Shown piece after piece: positions 40,601-49,892 of a stretch of 64,000 bases of DNA. Within the stretch, counting starts at the first letter, position 1, and each line of letters begins with the position of its first letter. A program made the translations under genes and the position numbers. Under the pieces are notes generated by a model, which was given only the letters and a program-made list of their open reading frames with translations, was not told the origin of the DNA and ran no database searches. This DNA comes from Alitta virens (taxonomy: Eukaryota > Annelida > Polychaeta > Phyllodocida > Nereididae), in the NCBI GenBank assembly GCA_932294295.1, contig OW028584.1:8130407-8194406 (forward strand), in the 5' to 3' direction.

Positions 40601-43600
40601 ACCCATGTAACAAATTAACCCCATGGATGGATTACTTACTAAGCCACGAGGCAAACCAGGCAGAAGTCTCCTGTGAACAACTTCCAGAGTTCTGAGATGT
40701 AGCTCATGAAGAACCCCCAAGCCAGGATTTGAACCCGGGACCTTCAGTGAGTCTCTCAGGAACTCTGGTCGTGTGGAGGTTAGTCATGACATCACTACAT
40801 CTGCCCTGATGTGCTGACCATGCAAGCTGAACAGCTGCGGCCAGTGTTCTTGAGACAGGTCTTGTGTATTGAGCAAAAGCAAGCATTTGCGAATTCCTGA
40901 ATTTCCTCCGGAAAGTGAGTTAGCAATTTCTCAGCAACCTTGTGGTGTCTCAGAGTGTGCCTAAACAAAACGTGTAGTTCACTCAAAAAGACTAAATAAC
41001 GCCAGGGTGGGACTGGTTCCCCTTTGGCCTGCATAAACACCCTTGATGTCGCTTGGAGGGTTCTACTTCAACCTGAAGATGAGCGAGCAAGAAAAAGCAA
41101 CTTTTACATATTCTAGTCTTTTTATTGTTTGTTACTCGAGCTCCGTAAGATAGGAATAAGTGTGCCTATGCATATGAAAGGAGGTTTAGGGAGGTTGGGT
41201 CAAATAGACATTTGGATTTTAAATGCCCTAAAATCACTATTTGAAGCACTGGCAGAAAAAAGATGACCAATTCTATTGACAAGTACGTTATGCAGTATCA
41301 ATAAATTAATGGAAAAAAATATACAGTTAGTTTCATTAAACACGACCTGTCAAATTGAACCTAGACAAAGCTACACAACTTCTGCTTAACGATGCTTCCT
41401 GCCACTAAACGGAACTTTCTGGCTATAGCTGGCTACTCAAAGCCCAATCGAAAAGTATATGCAGCGCCATCTGATCCATAAGTTTAGAGTTACGAATATT
41501 TGTCATTTCTTATTGAAAAGATGCATGTCTATTGAACATACATATTTATGATATATTAGATACATTTCTTGCATTTATCAGTTTTTTTTTCAGTGGTGGT
41601 AGGTATAAGCCAACTATAAGCTAGGAGTAGACAGAAGTAGCTGGCTTTAGTCAGTTATAGCTACAGCCAGGAATAGGTGGCTACAGCTGCTTAGACTCGA
41701 CCATATTTGATGAAACTAACCGTAATTTTCAGGATGTCACAGAACTTCTGGAGAAACGGGTGAAGTCTCGGTTCTCTCACAGACAGCTGCATATTCTGCC
41801 GAGTTGGAAATTTTCCCAATACATGGACATTTTTCGCAGCATACTCTCCTTGCACGAGGACTTCCCCGACCACAAGTTTGCCAAGAGCTGGAACCAGAAG
41901 ATACAGGTAGGGCCTAAGTGTCAGCTTGGTATTGAATCATACATGCCTATTGCTGTAATTGAACTTCAGAAGACATCGTGTGATTCCAGGACACCCATTG
42001 GCTGAGGGACTCACTGTCTTAACCGATGGGAGTCCTGCCAGCTGCAGGTGACTGGATTCATATGACGTCCTCTGAGTTCAGTTTTCAAGTCTACGAAATC
42101 TCCTGTAAAGTAATCCTGGGTCATACGTCATAGAAATTATCCTTCTTGCATTTAACATGTGTATGCATGTACATTTATTATGCGTTGTTATTGAAGTATT
42201 CAAACTGTTTAACTGAATTGAATACGTAAATTATGTCATCGTACTGTTCGTATTTCTTGGCTCCTCACTTTTTGATATTTTTTTTTCAGAGCGTTTCGGA
42301 AGATGCAGCCGTGGTGGACATATTGAAGAGACAGTTCAGTCTGTCCAAGAGTGTGACTTCCATCCACTCTTTGCTGGTAGGTAACCGCTCACTCTCTTCA
42401 ACAAACACATCTGTTGTAAAGGTCATTTAAATAAATGTACTTGGGAATGTGCGTCCTAAAAGATGACCGACTATTGCATGATTCAAGAAGCATCTCTCAG
42501 GGATTTGCAAAAAGGCGGTCGGTGCTTATATAGGATCACCAAAACAAGCATAGGCCTATTTCATCAGCAATAGTACGTGGCCAAATGTGCCACGTGCGTT
42601 TGCCATGAGAAGGATAAACGCATGGAAAACGCATGGTTTTTAGCTAACTATAATGAGGCATAAACCATGCGTTTTCCATGCATTTATCCAAACGCATGGA
42701 AAACGCACGTGGCACAATTGGCCATGAAGGATGTTGTGCCATACGAATTTTTGCACTATGCATACTGTTCTGAAGTGTTCATTTTATCCTGGGTTTGAAA
42801 TTCGTGTGCAGTGATTCTGATTGTATTTGGTTGTTTATTTTGCTGCAATCATCTTGAATGCCGTTCAAATTTTCATGACAGAGTTTACCAATAGCAAGAG
42901 TGAATGCTGTAAAACCATTCCTGGATTCGGAAATGATACTCGATGGAGCCAAAATCTGCACCACGGACTCCAAGTCTGCAATGCTACAAGGTTAGTAAAG
43001 TAGGAAAGTAAAGATACCGGTGCTTCGGGTCATTAATTCCCAAAGTGGTTTGTTAATATCCGCATTCATAATTTACAGGATTATCCGTGCTGGAGCTTGC
43101 TTTGGTTATTTCCATGAAGCATTTAACAGAAATATACCACGGAGAACCATTCAACTTCGAAATGATTTTCAGAGGTGAGTTATTTACTAGTAATGACCAA
43201 TTGTTTTCCAATGGAAGAAATGTAAAGAGAGAGACAATATTATTTATTTACGATTTCTCTTTCTCGTAAATGTTGTACAGAATACCAGAAGTTTTACCAG
43301 AGGCGTTCATCTCTTCAGGCTGCAGAAAAAGCAGTCGTATTAAAGGTGAGGAGGAAATGCCAAGTTATAATTTGATTACCAATAACTTATGACATTTCGT
43401 ACTAAATGTACAAGGTACAGCAGTTTTAGAGCGAGCATGGACAGTTCAGGGATGAATGAAACAAATCAGAAAGATTGTAAAGTAATTGACCAACTTTCTG
43501 GCCCATCCCTAATGTCCTTATCATAAAATACTTCTCGGTGCTACATAGGCCATTAGTCTAGAAGAATACAGAAATAGCATTACTGCTGTACAGAAAAGGG

Positions 43601-43994
43601 GTAAACTTGGGTCAAAATAGGTGAAAACAAGTTTATTGATCAAATGTTTCAATCAGGCTGAAAAGTCGTTTTGAGGATGCAGCTGTCCATGCTTGCTAAA
43701 ACTGCTGTATCAGGCATTTACAGAAGTATGGAAATGTCATGAAACTCAGCCATGTTTTTTCTGACCAATAATTGGAACTTGGAACACATTCTGAACGCAT
43801 TTTACCTTCAGGCATTTGAGCATCTTCTGGCTATCGAGCTTGTGGGGCCTGCAGAAGGCAGCAGCAGCAAAATCCAGAAAGAATATCGCCTTCTGATACT
43901 TCAAGTGGATGCGGCTCAGATCATGGAGGCACTTCAGAAATACTCCACATGCCCAACTGAACTGAAACAATGGGCTGCAAGTTCCATCTCATGA
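25672..43994 (+). CDS. ORC4: Origin recognition complex subunit 4 (complete)
   Basis: Twelve coding exons: 25672-25787, 26307-26397, 26644-26719, 26839-26924, 27369-27417, 27605-27753, 41733-41906, 42290-42376, 42882-42990, 43079-43174, 43281-43345 and 43812-43994. They give 426 residues (human 436). ORC4 is an AAA+ subunit of the nuclear complex that marks replication origins and recruits CDC6 and MCM. Walker A is GPHGSGKT at residues 61-68. The Walker B region reads LFVLEEFD (148-155), where human ORC4 has ILDEFD. Strongly conserved blocks include [14 protein letters not shown] then [29 protein letters not shown], and the winged-helix region ending [14 protein letters not shown]. The ATG is the first after an in-frame upstream TGA, in an exon whose acceptor is at 25633, so a non-coding first exon is expected. 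Intron 6 is 14 kb and holds a whole antisense lectin gene. Candidate poly(A) signal: 44452. Confidence 0.96.
28534..34611 (-). CDS. Secreted C-type lectin-like protein with long neck, nested in ORC4 intron 6
   Basis: Three coding exons: 34611-33765, 29215-29003 and 28751-28534, phases 1 and 1, 425 residues. Residues 1 to about 24 are a hydrophobic signal peptide ([10 protein letters not shown] core). About 255 residues of hydrophilic, helix-prone neck follow with NxT/NxS sites; parts look coiled-coil. A C-type lectin-like domain runs from about residue 284 to the end, with [34 protein letters not shown] and PLCEL. Two extra N-terminal cysteines suggest the long-form fold. The usual calcium and sugar motifs (EPN or QPD, and WND) are not present: the matching places read EDP and WLPE. 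Sugar binding of the standard type is therefore doubtful. The start ATG directly follows a TTTCAG acceptor, so a non-coding first exon is expected. The gene is antisense to ORC4. No orthologue is named. Confidence 0.85.
29920..30000 (-). repeat. tRNA-like SINE fragment
   Basis: The minus strand reads GGCCCAGTGGTTAAGGCCTT then TGCCTGCATCTCTGCC, tRNA D-arm-like. It lies in an intron of the lectin gene. No full cloverleaf can be drawn. Confidence 0.4.
32150..32790. repeat. Unclassified dispersed-type repeat with a diverged ~130-bp tandem duplication
   Basis: Two diverged copies at about 32410-32535 and 32540-32660 share TTTGGTTTGT, CAGGGTGTTA(C), ATCATGTTGTAA and ATGATGG(G/T). The block ends near GACGAGCGTCAACACC then ACTTGCGGTGCTATTGTT, which looks like the end of a dispersed invertebrate repeat. 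Inside both ORC4 intron 6 and the lectin gene. Confidence 0.45.
34614..39090. other. ORC4 intron 6, upstream of the lectin gene
   Basis: Likely holds the lectin promoter and its non-coding first exon, which I cannot place. Low-complexity AAAT repeats lie at about 35811-35850, a minisatellite at 37145-37274, and poly-C and poly-G runs at 36121 and 38521. No other gene is supported. Confidence 0.5.
37145..37274. repeat. 14-bp minisatellite, about 9 copies
   Basis: Perfect tandem repeats of TCAGTCAGTGGCTG, nine units from 37145 to 37270 plus TCAG. Because 14 is not a multiple of three and no stop occurs, all three forward frames are open and encode the same cycling peptide. This is not evidence of coding. 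Confidence 0.95.
39091..39490. mobile_element. Tc1/mariner-type MITE with perfect TA flanks
   Basis: Left end CAGTACTATGGAAAAGTCTT then GAGCCATCCT; right end AGGATGGCTC then AAGACTTCTGCACAGTACTG, with TA on both sides. The 28-30 bp inverted repeats with CAGT ends are characteristic of Tc1-like elements. About 400 bp, with no transposase frame. Confidence 0.85.
40127..40405. mobile_element. MITE family B copy 1, carrying a nested insertion
   Basis: Ends TAGCAGTTTTAGAGCGAGCA and its inverse (GAGCGAGC-like block reading TCCAAGCTCGCTCTAAAAC then TGCTG), TA at right. The interior matches 43418-43707. A 37-bp palindrome (40289-40325) is present here but absent from the other copy, so it inserted later. 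Confidence 0.75.
40289..40325. mobile_element. 37-bp palindromic micro-insertion
   Basis: ACATGGCCAA at left and its exact inverse TTGGCCATGT at right, around TTGTGCCACGTGCGTA. It shares GTGCCACGTGCGT and the ends with the longer hairpin element at 42574-42726. Confidence 0.65.
40690..40890 (-). repeat. tRNA-derived SINE (B-box region)
   Basis: The minus strand reads GGTCCCGGGTTCAAATCCTG then GC, a strong tRNA T-arm and B box, within ORC4 intron 6. A convincing acceptor stem and anticodon arm are missing, so it is a SINE and not a tRNA gene. Confidence 0.55.
41324..41722. mobile_element. Tc1/mariner-type MITE, family A copy 3, abutting an ORC4 exon
   Basis: Begins CAGTTAGTTTCATTAAA and ends TTTGATGAAACTAACCG, with TA on both sides. 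It is inverted relative to the copies at 1.95 and 3.9 kb. Its right end is 8 bp before the splice acceptor AG of ORC4 coding exon 7, which starts at 41733. Confidence 0.8.
42574..42726. mobile_element. Hairpin-forming palindromic element in ORC4 intron 8
   Basis: Outer ends ACGTGGCCAAATGTGCCACG and its near-inverse CGTGGCACAATTGGCCAT. Inner arms AAACGCATGG(T) and inverse (A)CCATGCGTTT, with the ACGCATGGAAAACGCATGG motif repeated. It would fold into a hairpin of over 60 bp. It sits between ORC4 exons 8 and 9. Confidence 0.75.
43418..43707. mobile_element. MITE family B copy 2, in the last ORC4 intron
   Basis: Left CAGCAGTTTTAGAGCGAGCA then TGGACAG; right CTGTCCATGCTTGCTAAAAC then TGCTG, TA on both sides. 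Fills most of the intron between ORC4 exons 11 and 12. Confidence 0.8.
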
Positions 43995-44265
43995 TTGATG
44001 GCTACCAAAATGTCAATTTTCAGACATTTGACTTTAATGACATTGATTGATATGACTTTAATTTATTGTATATTTCTGTCACTGCCAATTAGATTTGAAG
44101 TAGGCCTATTGTATTAATTAAGACTATAGGACATAGAGTACGCGGGTTGTGAAATGATTGGCTTCAATAACACAAGAGGGCAGCACAAGCCAGTAGTGTT
44201 TATGGCTTCCAGAGCTGGGTCATGGTCCATATTTGTAAACAAAGACACTCTTCATATGCAAAGCC

Positions 44266-46868
44266 ATGAATCCCAGGTACTATTGAACAAATGGTGACTG
44301 AATGTGATGCTGTATTGTAAAAGGGTGTTCCATGTGTATTCAGTCCTTGGTAGGGTGCGGTGTGGAAACACTACTGCTGATATATATACCATATATACCT
44401 ACAGCCTAGGCCTATCAGCAATATTTGTATGAACTGAAATTTTTTTTTCTCAATAAATATTCATTAAATGTAATTACCAAACTGTTTCCATCTAATTAAG
44501 CCTTGGTGCAGAACAGGCTGAGAAGTATATAATTGTAGATATAATTAATTCAAGTGTCCATTATAATTCACTGCAATTTGAAAGCCAATAAACTTAATTA
44601 AATAAGGATGCAGATGGTATTGTTCAAACCAAGGAATCTTGAGTGTTCCATTTCATTCAATTTCAAATGATATATTATTTTGGAGCAAGTGATTGGCACA
44701 GTTACTCAAAAGGTGTTAACTAATCAAGCCAAGCATTCTTTAGATCCACAAAATTCAGTTTTCGAACATGTCATACCTGAGTACTGCTGTCACCTTATGA
44801 TATATATAGACCAGCTTGTATGTTATGCAGTATATCTGTAATCTGTTAAGTGGTTTTTCATTTTTTGGTCAGTCAGGAGAACTTGCTCAGTGCTGCAGAT
44901 CAAGATTCAGAAGTGGAAGGAGTCTTGAAGGAGTCCGACAGAAATTCAACAAGCATAAATGGAGACAGGGGTCTTGATGAAAATAGCCCTGTGCAGGTCA
45001 CGTCATGCTGGGAGCGTTTTAGACGCATTGTGACGGTTGAACCTGTCCTGTTTCTTTACTTCCTTGCCTTCATACCAACATATCCATTGACCCAGCAGTA
45101 TATCCATCAGTACTTCAGCTTGAAATACAACCTGACAGGCAAATCAGATCATAAAGATGAGTGTGCCCCCAATTCCTCCTCAGATCCTCTCCACCAACTG
45201 GAACAAGAAGTTCAGGAAGCGACGTCTCAGTACATGGTCTTTCTCAACACAACAACCTTGCTGCCGGCGTGTGTGGCTGTGCTGTTCCTTGGGGCGTACA
45301 CTGACCAGGCTGGCAGGAAGGGTGTTTTAGTCATACCAATGATTACAGGCGTTTTCAAAAGCCTCATCTACATCTGTGTGATCCAGCTTCAACTTGATAT
45401 CAATTTCCTCCTGATTGGCAATATCGTGGATGGCTTGTCCGGAGGGGCCACAACTGTTCTGACCGCTTGTTTTGCTTACATTGCGGACATCACGTCGGAG
45501 AAACAAAGGTCATTCCGCATTTATGCTCTGGAGTTGGCAATAGGCCTCGGAATAGCATTATCTCAAATTTACACAGGATATATGATAGAAACATTAGGGT
45601 ATGTGTATCCCTTCCTTCTCACGGAGTTGCTTTATGCTGTCAACTTGATCTTCATTATTTTGTATATCAGGGAATCATTGAAGCCCAGGAAAAATGTCAG
45701 ATTGGTTGATCTCAACCACTTGAAGAAAACGGTGAACCTTTTCATCAAAGACAACGAGACAAAGCGCAGGTGGAAACTGCAACTGCTGGTGTTGATTGTT
45801 CTGCTCAATTACATGGTTGACATTGGCAGTGGCGATGTGTATACCCTGTACACTTTAGCTTCACCATTTTGTTTTAGTCCAGTTTTAGTGGGCTACTTCA
45901 ATGCAGCTCAATACTGTCTAAGGGTTATAGGCAGTATGATCTTTCTCAAAATATTTGAAAATCTTCTGCACGATGTTGTCATGATGGTGATTGGAACAAC
46001 CTCAGGAATCGCCTCACAGGTGGTTATGGCCATAGCCATGACGAAGGTGCTCGTCTTTGTATGTAAGTAAATGATCACGAAATACAAACTGACATTTAAA
46101 TTTCAGTCTGTTGCTCATGTATGTTAAAAGTCAACACATCATTTTACAGCTCCTGTTGTGGGAATCTTAGTGTCTTTGGTTATTCCTCTTGCAAGATCTA
46201 TCAGTACCAAACTGGTTCTGCCAGATGAACAAGGTAACGTCAGTTATTATGGTTATTAAGATTTGTCTTTATATTAGGAATGACATATTTTTATTGTTGA
46301 GCTGAATTTTAGACTTGGGAAGCTCCTAGTATTAATTTAAGTTTTTGCACATACTGTGGCAAAAATGTACGGTTAACATCATTTATGATGAAAAATAGTT
46401 GGGCGCCCAGCAATTCAGCTTCTGTATAAGACGATTTATTAGAGATCTTCACTAGTCAGTAGTAGATGGTTATCAGTGGCAAAGCCTGGCTTTATGCAGT
46501 CAGTTGATGCAATATTTGAGTTTCATAAATGACATTGAATGTTTCAGGTGCTATTTCAGCGAGTGTGTCCCTCACACAACAAATCAGTTCACTTCTCGGG
46601 TCCTTGATCTTCAACTCGGTTTACGCTCAGACAGTCTCCATCTATCGCGGAATTGTTTTCATTGTCACGGGGTCAGTGTATGGGATTGGCCTTCTCGTAA
46701 TGATGTAAGTGAAAAAAGAAAATTTATGTGCAAAATTATGCAGCATCATGATCATTGAACGTTGCTTTTGCAGCTGGAGGATATACATTGTTTGTTTATC
46801 ATCTGTAAAGTTACTTATCTTTTTGTTGTTTCAGACTTCTGTTGATAAGAAGCAGACGTGAAGTGTGA
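44266..46868 (+). CDS. SLC46-family solute transporter (proton-coupled folate transporter-like)
   Basis: Exons 44873-46062, 46150-46233, 46548-46704 and 46835-46868, plus an inferred 11-nt first exon 44266-44276 (ATG AAT CCC AG). The model closes at 491 residues. It is a major facilitator superfamily membrane protein with about 12 hydrophobic segments. Family features include VEPVLFLYFLAF in the first segment, a glycosylatable first loop with Asn-Leu-Thr and Asn-Ser-Ser, LGAYTDQAGRKGVLVIP (the DxxGR-K loop between segments 2 and 3), FAYIADIT then RSFRIYALELAIGLG, and FNSVYAQTV near the end. SLC46A1 moves folates with protons; the relatives SLC46A2 and A3 move muropeptides and other small molecules, so the substrate is not assigned. 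The main exon has no suitable ATG at its start, which is why a tiny upstream exon was sought; that exon is inference. Stop at 46866-46868. Confidence 0.85.
44452..44457 (+). terminator. Candidate ORC4 poly(A) signal
   Basis: AATAAA 458 nt after the ORC4 stop. If used, the ORC4 transcript would run through the inferred first exon of the SLC46 gene on the same strand. Confidence 0.4.
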
Positions 46869-47721
46869 AATGAACTGATCTGCCCTGCTCTCAATATGAC
46901 AAGCTCATCCTGGACATTCACCAGAAAACTGGCTGGTCCATTCCTTTTCACTCACCAAATCTTCTTGAAATGGTGACCTTTTTGAACATATCAAAAATGT
47001 CTTGACTGTGATAGTGCGCATAGAATACTAGCAAAAGTTAAATACTCTAAAACATATTTTGGGCACCGGACTTAGTTACTTGGCAGAAAAACGGAATTGG
47101 TTCAGTTCAATTCATTGCGTATCATTTGTGATCACTTTGTATCATTCAATACCTTTCATTTTTGATGTTTGTGCTGTTTCCTGTGTGTCTGATATTGAGC
47201 CGGAGAAGCCTGAAGATGCTGATAACAAACGTGCTGCGGATGTGACTGGTGTCAGTGATGGCCAGGGGCTGTGTCTTGCAGCACTCGAACCAAGATGTGA
47301 TCACCCAGAAACTGCTGAAAGTTCATCAGGGCAAGTTGAAACTATTCCTACTGTATTTCAGTGATGCAGAACACATCAATGGTTTACAGTCAGCAGAAGA
47401 AGTTACAGCTAAAGTTTGTTGTCATGCCAACTGAAGTCCAGCTAGTACAGCTTTTCAATGTTGCATCCAATCCCGCTTGAACAACTTTCAAATTTGCCCC
47501 TTTTGTTTAAGGCAGTTGCAGACTATGTTATTTTGGATCTACAATTCATCAGGACTGAGAACTTGGAATGTCGACCACCTAGGAGACATCCTAACCAGAA
47601 CCATACGTTCACGAACATAAATAAAACGTTTAAAAAACATTTTTCTGAAGTATGTACCTCAGAAAAATGTCAGTTATGTGGGGGAGGGGGGGGGGGGTGC
47701 TTGGAACTATATAGTGGTATG

Positions 47722-48122
47722 AATAAAGACAGTATTGATTTTACATGACTCATATAATTCTATCATTTCAATGGATTTTACATGAAGTTACAACATTTAT
47801 GTGATTTTATATGGAGTGCCATGGACTTGACTTAACATGCATCAAAAAGCAAATAAAACGGAGAGGAGTGTGGTGCTGGAAATACCACCAGATGTCAACC
47901 CCTGTTAGTCTGGTGTGAGAGCCTCATGTGTACCCATGTTTGACCTAGCCACCTTTTCCATGGTGCCTATTATAAAAGGCACCACACATGTATAATGTGG
48001 ACATTGCCTGATATTAAACTCGAACATAAGTCTGTATGTAGTATAACGCATGTATATTTGCCTATGATATTATTTGTTAGGGCCTATATATTTTAATATC
48101 TATGTGTATATTACCAAATAAA
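47722..48122 (+). terminator. Candidate SLC46 poly(A) signals
   Basis: AATAAA at 47722-47727 and at 48117-48122, after about 850 and 1250 nt of non-coding sequence. A poly-G run (47686-47697) lies just before the first. Sequence from 46869 to 48200 is otherwise unremarkable 3' UTR or intergenic DNA. Confidence 0.45.
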
Positions 48123-48207
48123 ATTTAATTTTTGAAAATATGTTGGTTTTGTTTCTGAAGTTTCTGCCCAGCACAGAACATGATTTATTAGATTGATCTG
48201 CAATTTT

Positions 48208-48620
48208 GTAGGGCTTTTATGGCTAGAGATTAGCCAAAAACTAAATCTACTGACGTGCCTTTCTGAAATGACCGGATCGGAACTTTGTGTTGTCCTTATT
48301 ATGCCATGATGCCCACAAACTTATAATGACCTACTTAGACAAAAATTGTTGTTAACTTAAGATATACCCGACAAATTTGAAGAAACTCACGTTAGAACAC
48401 TGTTAATGATCATTTCTATGTATTCAAGACTGGACAAGCAGTAGAAATATGGTTTTGAATGTTCGATGGGAGCGATGTCCATTGCCGCGATTTTATACAA
48501 AGCTAGCTAACTAAATAAACATTCGACCAATCAGAGCAGAGCTTATTTCGTTGCTAGGCCATTTGCTAGGCAACAAGCTCTAACAAACTCTGATTGGCCG
48601 TAGCGCTTAGGTGTTAGAAA
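48208..48620 (+). mobile_element. Solitary R segment of the 1,885-bp repeat family
   Basis: Starts GTAGGGCTTTTATGGCTAGAGA and carries the shared blocks ACCGGATCGGAACT, AAGCAGTAGAA, CGACCAATCAGAGCAGAGCT, GCTAGGCAACAAGC and TGATTGGCCG. It is the most diverged copy of the segment repeated through 49.9-60.1 kb. Confidence 0.75.
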
Positions 48621-48761
48621 GCAATGCCTGTGGCCTCATCGTACATCAGTAAGAGTACGCAGGCAATGCGTGGAAGTAGACCTGTACGCCGCAGCCGTTA
48701 ATCAGCATAGATTAAACGGACTATGTTTTCATGCAAGCCAGCCGTTTTTTTCACTGCTCAG

Positions 48762-49275
48762 GCAGCCAGCTGTTGGCTGGGACCTGCCTAAGCGTAAACG
48801 CGATATGCGGATCAGTGCTGTCCATCTCCCATGGCTGATTGGCCAAGCACTGAATTTTCTGATTGGCTGTGCTATTTTTAGACGGGGGAACACGTTCCGG
48901 TCCACACATTTCAATGTTAAAGGCAGAGATGCGCACGCATGCTACCGGAAGGAATTCCTCATGCAAGAAGCCTACCTGCGTAACCCGTTAGCTAGACGCA
49001 GCGGGCCAGCTGTTCGCTGGGCCGCTGCGACTAGCTAACGCAGTACGCAGGTAGGGGCTGTCATTAGCCGGGAGGAATTCCTCCCGGTAGCGTGCGTGCG
49101 CATCCTACGCTTTAACATTGGAAATGCATGGACCGGAACGTGTTCCCCAGTCTAAAAATAGCACAGCCAATCAGAAAATTCAGTGCTTAGCCAATCACCC
49201 ATGCGGGATAGGTAGAGCCTACCTGCCTATCGCGTTTACGCTTAGGCAGGTCCCAGCCAAGCCAGCTGCTGCCCA
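48762..49275. mobile_element. Foldback element: ~510-bp near-perfect palindrome
   Basis: Arms 48762-49008 and 49018-49275 are inverted copies. Both contain GGGACCTGCCTAAGCGTAAA, the GCACTGAATTTTCTGATTGG block (left arm) or its inverse (right arm), CTATTTTTAGAC, GTTCCGGTCCA and GGAATTCCTC. The centre is a GC-rich hairpin around GGGCCAGCTGTTCGCTGGGC. A single arm of the same element is at 21010-21260. Confidence 0.85.
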
Positions 49276-49892
49276 AGTTGCTGAAATGACTGTGCTGCCA
49301 CCTGCAGTATTGACATGGTGTTAAATCAAAAGCAATTATGTGCTGTAGCACCATGTCAGGAATTTTGGTGATAAAGCTTGGTGATTATTACAACTATTTC
49401 AATTTGTTTAAAATTAGTTTTACAAATTCCATTAATTAATATTACAACTACATAATACTCATTCTTTCAACCTTGTGCTTGTATTTTAGGATTTCACATA
49501 AACAAAATAAGCTACTGTAATTGTTTAATTCCATATCCTTGTATGTATTAAGTCAGGTAAATTGTTTTGAATCATGGTCAATTTATGTCATTTGAAAAAA
49601 TCCACTTCTCTGAAACTGGTCAGCCACAAAATGCTTTTAACAAAATTTTCATATGTTTGGCTTTTTTTTTAATGGCAAGTTCGTGTAATTTTGTTCCTAT
49701 ATAGAAGAACCCTTCAGCGCCGGATCCAACCTGGCTAGGCTAAATAGCACAAATGGTGACGATGAACCCTACCGAATCTACTTCCCTGCGGCCTAGCTCT
49801 CATGCTGTGTGTTGGACGCATAGATATCTGTGTTTGGCCAAAACCCCGCCCCATCAGCTCAAGGTGCCCCATTCTCGGGATGATTCCCCCCT

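Noticed and set aside
40704..40750. tRNA gene
   Set aside because: A B box is clear, but no full cloverleaf or anticodon arm can be drawn, so a SINE fragment is the better reading.
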